From the NCBI GenBank assembly GCA_017504435.1, contig JAFVRD010000044.1, positions 1 through 44,465 of the forward strand: a stretch of 44,465 nt of DNA. The letters are read 5' to 3'. Below the pieces are notes generated by a model. That model was given only the letters and a program-made list of their open reading frames with translations. It was not told the origin of the DNA and did no database searches. Made by a program: the position numbers and the translations under genes. Of the stretch, positions 40,863 to 44,465 are shown one piece after another; positions within the stretch are counted from its first letter, which is position 1; the number at the start of each line of letters is the position of its first letter. Origin of the DNA: Lentisphaeria bacterium (lineage in GTDB: Bacteria; Verrucomicrobiota; Lentisphaeria; Victivallales; Victivallaceae).

Positions 40863-41627
40863 ATGAAAAATCCCCCGTTTGTAATAGATTATCCGGTACG
40901 TTTGAATGATATTTCTGTTGATGCAAAACTCCGCAGCTGGTCACTTTTTGATTACTTGCAGAACGCTGCCGGGAGGCATGCTGATCAACTCGGTCTGGGC
41001 TTGAAACAGCTCCGCAAAACTGATTTGAGCTGGGTGTTATCCCGGATCAGAATAAAAATGGATGATTTCCCGGATTATGAGGATGTGCTGCGTATCACCA
41101 CTTATCCCAGCGGTTTTGACCGGTTGTTTGCCTATCGGCAGTTTGAGTTGACTTCGGCGGTCACCGGCAAACGTTTCGGGGTGGCTGGCAGTGCGTGGCT
41201 GACATTGAATCCGGAAAATTTCCGTCCGGTATCTCCTGCTAAATATTTGAGCGGATTGTCTCAGTGGGAGTACGAAGGGGAAGTGTTTTTTCAGGGTGAT
41301 TCTCTGGGGAAACTTGTTCCTCCGGAAACGGAGTTGGAATTGCCGTTGCAGCAGCGTGTTTCTTCCGCACTGATAGATTACAACCGGCATTTGAACAATG
41401 CGTTTTATGCTATGTTTACCGAAGATTGGCTTGGTGAAAAAACTCAATCGCTGGTGCGTATGCATGAACTTCAGATCAACTTCAACTCCTCCACTGCTTT
41501 CCGGGAACAGCTCTGCTGCCGCGGTATGCTGGATGGATCCGGCAGTTTTTTCGTCAGCGGGGTGAATCTCAACAGCGGAAAAAGTGCATTTCAGGCCCAA
41601 GGCGTCTGCGAAATTATCAAAGCTTGA
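40863..41627 (+). CDS. Acyl-ACP thioesterase
   Basis: 254 residues, double hotdog fold. Hydrolyses acyl-ACP to free fatty acid. WVLSRIRIKMDDFPDYEDVLRITTYP (split over two strands) and the second-half active site DYNRHLNNA (Asp172, Asn174, His176) match bacterial members of the FatA/FatB family. It lies 22 bases after the GH106-like gene with AAGAGAAT before its ATG, and probably shares its transcript, though no functional link is apparent. The following 152 bases hold the alaS promoter. Confidence 0.9.
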   Translation: MKNPPFVIDYPVRLNDISVDAKLRSWSLFDYLQNAAGRHADQLGLGLKQLRKTDLSWVLSRIRIKMDDFPDYEDVLRITTYPSGFDRLFAYRQFELTSAVTGKRFGVAGSAWLTLNPENFRPVSPAKYLSGLSQWEYEGEVFFQGDSLGKLVPPETELELPLQQRVSSALIDYNRHLNNAFYAMFTEDWLGEKTQSLVRMHELQINFNSSTAFREQLCCRGMLDGSGSFFVSGVNLNSGKSAFQAQGVCEIIKA

Positions 41628-41703
41628 AAAAGCAGCTTGCTGCCAAAATTGCATGATCATGGTGAAATTGCAGAAAAAATTTGAGTTCCCAAGGCGTAAA
41701 ACC

Positions 41704-41732
41704 TTGAAAAATTATTTTTCCGGTACTACTTT
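41704..41732 (+). promoter_or_regulatory. Putative alaS promoter
   Basis: TTGAAA (41704-41709), 17-base spacer, TACTTT (41727-41732), 48 bases before the ATG. An AGGAGA ribosome-binding site follows. Confidence 0.45.
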
Positions 41733-41779
41733 ATAGAGATGCAGTTTAAACGATAGTTTTTACAGGAGATAAAGTTATT

Positions 41780-43567
41780 ATGACCGCTAATGAATTGAGA
41801 AGAAAATATATTGAATTTTTCAAAAAACATGGTCATGCCGAGATCAAGAGTGCATCCCTGATCCCCGACAATGACCCGACCTGTTTGTTCACTACGGCAG
41901 GAATGCATCCGTTGGTTCCCTATTTGCAAGGGGCCAAACATCCTGCCGGACGGCGGTTGACCGACTGCCAGAAGTGTATCCGTACCGGGGATATTGATGA
42001 AGTCGGTGATGCAGTGCATCTGACTTTCTTTGAAATGCTCGGCAACTGGTCGCTGGGTGATTATTTCAAAGAAGAAGCGATCAATTTCAGCTTCAGCTTT
42101 TTGACTGAAGAACTGGGTATTCCTCTCGAACAGCTGGCGGTTACGGTGTTTGCCGGAGATGAAGATTGTCCTTTTGACGAAGAGGCCTGGAACATCTGGC
42201 ACAATTTGGGTATTCCTGCGGAACGCATTGCCAAACTGGGCAAAAAAGATAACTGGTGGGGACCTGCCGGAACTACCGGTCCCTGCGGACCGGATACGGA
42301 AATGTTTTACTGGACGGGACCGAAACCGGCACCTCAGGTTTTTGATCCGGAGAATAAGCTCTGGGTGGAGATTTGGAACGATGTCTTTATGCAGTACCAC
42401 AAAAACGCCGACGGCAAATTTGAACCGTTGTCGCAGCGCAATGTGGATACCGGTATGGGATTGGAACGGGTCACAGCTGTGCTTCAAGGCAAGCCCAGCT
42501 GCTATGAAACAGAGATTTTTGCTCCGTTGTTTGCCGAATTGGATGCGATCCGTCAGGTTCCGGGAGTTCCTGCTGCCGAGCGTACTTCTTCAGAACGTAT
42601 CATTGTGGATCACCTGCGGGCGGCAACGTTTATCATTGGCGACGGTATCACTCCCGGACGGGTAGATCAACCCTATGTGTTGCGCCGTCTGATCCGGCGG
42701 GCGATTCGTGAAGGACGCAAGATCGGCATTACGACTGAATTTGCCTCCCGTATTGCCAAGCAGGTCATTGCCCAGTTTGGTGAATTCTATCCGGAACTGG
42801 AACGCGGGGCGGAGATGATCTGCAGTGAATTGGAGCGTGAAGAAAAGCAGTTTGCCGCTGCACTTGAACACGGTACCAAAGAGTTTCAAAAACTCATCGA
42901 CCGGGTTCCTGCTCACATTGCCAAAAAGGTCATCAGCGGTAAAAACGCGTTCAATTTGTACGAAACTTACGGATTTCCGCTGGAATTGACTGTTGAAATG
43001 GCAAAAGAGCAGGGATTTGAGGTTGATGTGGATGGCTTCAATGCTGCGTATGCCAAGCATCAGGAGTTGTCCCGAGCCGGAGCTGAACAGAAGTTCAAAG
43101 GCGGTTTGGCAGATCATTCTGAAGAAACCGCCAAGCTGCACACGGCGACTCATTTGCTGCATGCCGCGTTGCGTAAAGTTCTGGGAACTCATGTGGAACA
43201 GCGTGGTTCTAATATTACTGCCGAGCGTTTGCGTTTTGACTTCAGTCATCCGGACAAAATGACTCCGGAGCAGATTGCAGAGGTACAGGCTCTGGTGAAT
43301 GATGCTATCAGCCGTAAATTGACGATCACTTGCGAAGAAATGAGTGTGGAAGCCGCGCGTGAAGCCGGTGCGATGGGTCTGTTCGGCAACAAATATGGTG
43401 AAGTCGTGAAAGTTTATACCATGGGAGATGTCAGCAAAGAAATTTGCGGCGGACCTCATGCCGGAAACACCGGAGATCTGGCTTGTTTCAAAATTCTCAA
43501 AGAGGAAAGTTCCAGTCGCGGTGTCCGCCGTATCAAAGCGGTGATCGGTGAAGCGGCATCCAAATAA
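41780..43567 (+). CDS. alaS: Alanyl-tRNA synthetase, compact form without C-Ala and insertion barrel
   Basis: 595 residues against roughly 870 in E. coli. Charges tRNA-Ala. The aminoacylation and tRNA-recognition part (1 to about 420) is intact: KHGHAEIKSASLIPDNDPTCLFTTAGM, FFEMLGNWSLGDYFK, GPAGTTGPCGPDTEMF and NVDTGMGLERV are present. It then passes through a short linker (AGAEQKFKGGLADHSEE) straight to the editing domain, which keeps both zinc/editing motifs, HTATH (454-458) and CGGPH (Cys556...His560). What is missing is the beta-barrel insert that usually lies between them (the FYAESGGQVGD region) and the entire C-terminal C-Ala domain. The same layout is known to me from many CPR bacteria. 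The STAS gene follows 25 bases later. Confidence 0.95.
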   Translation: MTANELRRKYIEFFKKHGHAEIKSASLIPDNDPTCLFTTAGMHPLVPYLQGAKHPAGRRLTDCQKCIRTGDIDEVGDAVHLTFFEMLGNWSLGDYFKEEAINFSFSFLTEELGIPLEQLAVTVFAGDEDCPFDEEAWNIWHNLGIPAERIAKLGKKDNWWGPAGTTGPCGPDTEMFYWTGPKPAPQVFDPENKLWVEIWNDVFMQYHKNADGKFEPLSQRNVDTGMGLERVTAVLQGKPSCYETEIFAPLFAELDAIRQVPGVPAAERTSSERIIVDHLRAATFIIGDGITPGRVDQPYVLRRLIRRAIREGRKIGITTEFASRIAKQVIAQFGEFYPELERGAEMICSELEREEKQFAAALEHGTKEFQKLIDRVPAHIAKKVISGKNAFNLYETYGFPLELTVEMAKEQGFEVDVDGFNAAYAKHQELSRAGAEQKFKGGLADHSEETAKLHTATHLLHAALRKVLGTHVEQRGSNITAERLRFDFSHPDKMTPEQIAEVQALVNDAISRKLTITCEEMSVEAAREAGAMGLFGNKYGEVVKVYTMGDVSKEICGGPHAGNTGDLACFKILKEESSSRGVRRIKAVIGEAASK

Positions 43568-43592
43568 ACGGTGCAGAAAGGATTGACAGGCT

Positions 43593-44087
43593 ATGCGCAG
43601 TGAAGATCTTAAAATAACCGAATCGGACGGAGCATATTTGGTGGAAGTTTCCGGGCGGGCGAATTTTGATTATGCCGTGCCGTTGCGCGAATTGTCGGGT
43701 AAATTGACCGAATCCACCAAGCTGCAGATAGATTTGAGTAATTGTGAAGCGATGGACAGCACTTTTATGGGAGTGTTGACCATGCTGGCATTGAAATTTC
43801 GTAAACGTGGATTTCAGGTGATGCTGATTGGCGCGAGTGAAGTTTTGTTGAAATTGCTCCGTGATCTTGGAGTGGCAAAGTTGTTCAATTGCGTTGGTGA
43901 ACGGGAATTTGCCGGAGGAGTAAAAGTTGAAACGGCGGTTGCCGGGGATATGTTGACTACTGCGGAAACAGTTGCTGAAGCGCATAAAGCATTGGTTGGT
44001 GCGGATGAAAGCAATGCGGAAAAATTCAAACAGGTTATTGAATTTGCCGACAAAGATGTTGAACGTCTGAAAAAATCCAATCAATGA
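43593..44087 (+). CDS. STAS-domain protein (anti-sigma factor antagonist-like)
   Basis: 164 residues. Residues 1-105 form a STAS domain with the segment NCEAMDSTFMGVLTMLAL; Ser56 after Asp55 is at the position phosphorylated in SpoIIAA-like antagonists. Such proteins bind an anti-sigma kinase or a signalling partner; no matching kinase gene is in the window. After 110 the sequence turns helical and acidic and probably forms a tail. Twenty-five bases from alaS and likely on the same transcript, though functionally unrelated. A hairpin overlapping the tRNA-Ser promoter (44111-44137) may end it. Confidence 0.85.
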   Translation: MRSEDLKITESDGAYLVEVSGRANFDYAVPLRELSGKLTESTKLQIDLSNCEAMDSTFMGVLTMLALKFRKRGFQVMLIGASEVLLKLLRDLGVAKLFNCVGEREFAGGVKVETAVAGDMLTTAETVAEAHKALVGADESNAEKFKQVIEFADKDVERLKKSNQ

Positions 44088-44116
44088 AATTTTATTGTTA
44101 AAAAACAGTTTCCGGA

Positions 44117-44146
44117 TTGGCAAAAGTGCCATCCGGATGCTATATT
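44117..44146 (+). promoter_or_regulatory. tRNA-Ser promoter
   Basis: TTGGCA (44117-44122), 18-base spacer, TATATT (44141-44146), 14 bases before the tRNA. An 11-bp inverted repeat with one bulged T (TCCGGAT-TGGCA / TGCCATCCGGA, 44111-44137) covers the -35 box. Confidence 0.6.
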
Positions 44147-44160
44147 ATCTGAATCTTAGC

Positions 44161-44250
44161 GGAGAGATGGCTGAGTGGTCTAAGGCGACGGTCTCGAAAA
44201 TCGTTGTGGGGGCAACCTCACCGAGGGTTCAAATCCCTCTCTCTCCGCCA
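44161..44250 (+). tRNA. tRNA-Ser (anticodon CGA)
   Basis: 90 bases. Acceptor GGAGAGA against TCTCTCC, anticodon stem ACGGT/ATCGT around loop CTCGAAA giving anticodon CGA, a long variable arm as required for serine tRNAs, T stem GAGGG/CCCTC with TTCAAAT, discriminator G, encoded CCA. A run of T follows at once, enough to act as the end of transcription. Confidence 0.96.
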
Positions 44251-44465
44251 TTTTTTTTATCCCCCTTTTAATCTTGCTGAAAAAATCATCCTTGCTATTA
44301 TTTTGTAAAACTCGTTGACTCAAAGGCTTTTACAACATTTCTACCAGTGTGTAAGAAACACACTCAGACTCTGAAATCAGACCGTTTTGCCCTGGATTTT
44401 GTCTGAAATCTGTCTGAATTCTGACTTTTTTTGGAAAGTGTAAAAATCAAGGTTCTTTTTGCAAG
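44251..44465. other. Non-coding right end with repeats
   Basis: No gene seen. Holds an 8-bp inverted repeat TTGTAAAA (44303-44310) / TTTTACAA (44328-44335), a tight 7-bp hairpin AGTGTGT-AAGAA-ACACACT (44346-44364), and three near-copies of TCTGAAATC at 44370, 44402 and 44413. It may be the leader or a control region of a gene to the right. Confidence 0.4.

Noticed and set aside
42590-43459. A 289-codon open frame antisense to alaS
   Set aside because: Covers the conserved editing domain of alaS on the other strand; no signal of its own.
1-44465. CRISPR arrays, insertion sequences, prophage genes, rRNA genes
   Set aside because: No regularly spaced repeats, no transposase or integrase frames, and no rRNA signatures were found on either strand.

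Overview
The window is a compact bacterial chromosomal segment with short intergenic gaps, both strands used, and no insertion sequence, phage gene, rRNA or CRISPR array. The gene set (Gram-negative O-antigen ligase-like protein, several lipoproteins, lspA, a large secreted glycoside hydrolase, a GH106-like hydrolase, Gfo/Idh/MocA dehydrogenase and sugar epimerase/isomerase barrels, acyl-ACP thioesterase, group-X-like 6-phosphofructokinase) fits a carbohydrate-degrading member of the PVC group, most likely Lentisphaerota (Victivallis-like). That placement is inference from gene content, not from a marker phylogeny.

Layout. 1-424 is non-coding. 425-2670 (-): UDP-glucuronate decarboxylase and phosphofructokinase. 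2852-4577 (+): panB and a lipoprotein. 7243-4807 (-): ruvB, a DUF1893-like lipoprotein and an MscS channel whose ribosome-binding site is buried in a perfect hairpin. 7421-9487 (+): transketolase with a cysteine/aspartate-rich tail. 9572-11948 (+): phosphohexomutase, NUDIX hydrolase, purE. 12048-12394 (+): tRNA-Lys and rpmB. 12488-14244 (+): a 38-residue membrane protein translationally coupled to a sodium/solute symporter. 14344-15240 (+): EamA transporter. 15330-19228 (+): tightly packed grpE-dnaJ-smpB-O-antigen ligase. 23263-19208 (-): asd, a lipoprotein, a small unknown protein and a dihydrouridine synthase. 23401-27900 (+): ligA, then DksA/TraR-like protein, lspA and the NAD(P)HX repair enzyme.

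28150-41627 is the accessory, carbohydrate-oriented part: a secreted glycoside hydrolase with a metallo-beta-lactamase protein, a metallophosphoesterase-TIM barrel fusion and a secreted beta-sandwich-like protein (+); a TIM-barrel isomerase and Gfo/Idh/MocA dehydrogenase (-); an NhaC antiporter (-); a cytoplasmic GH106-like hydrolase and an acyl-ACP thioesterase (+). The right end returns to housekeeping: a compact alanyl-tRNA synthetase, a STAS protein and tRNA-Ser(CGA).

Promoters recur with a TTGnnn box, 16-18 bases, and TATATT or a near relative; several start sites are supported by these boxes plus purine-rich ribosome-binding sites. The observations most worth following are the hairpin that sequesters the mscS Shine-Dalgarno and copies the 3' end of 16S rRNA, the reduced AlaRS, the metallophosphoesterase-TIM fusion lacking the usual catalytic histidine, the transketolase metal-binding-like tail, the small symporter partner, and the interlocked asd/ligA promoters.
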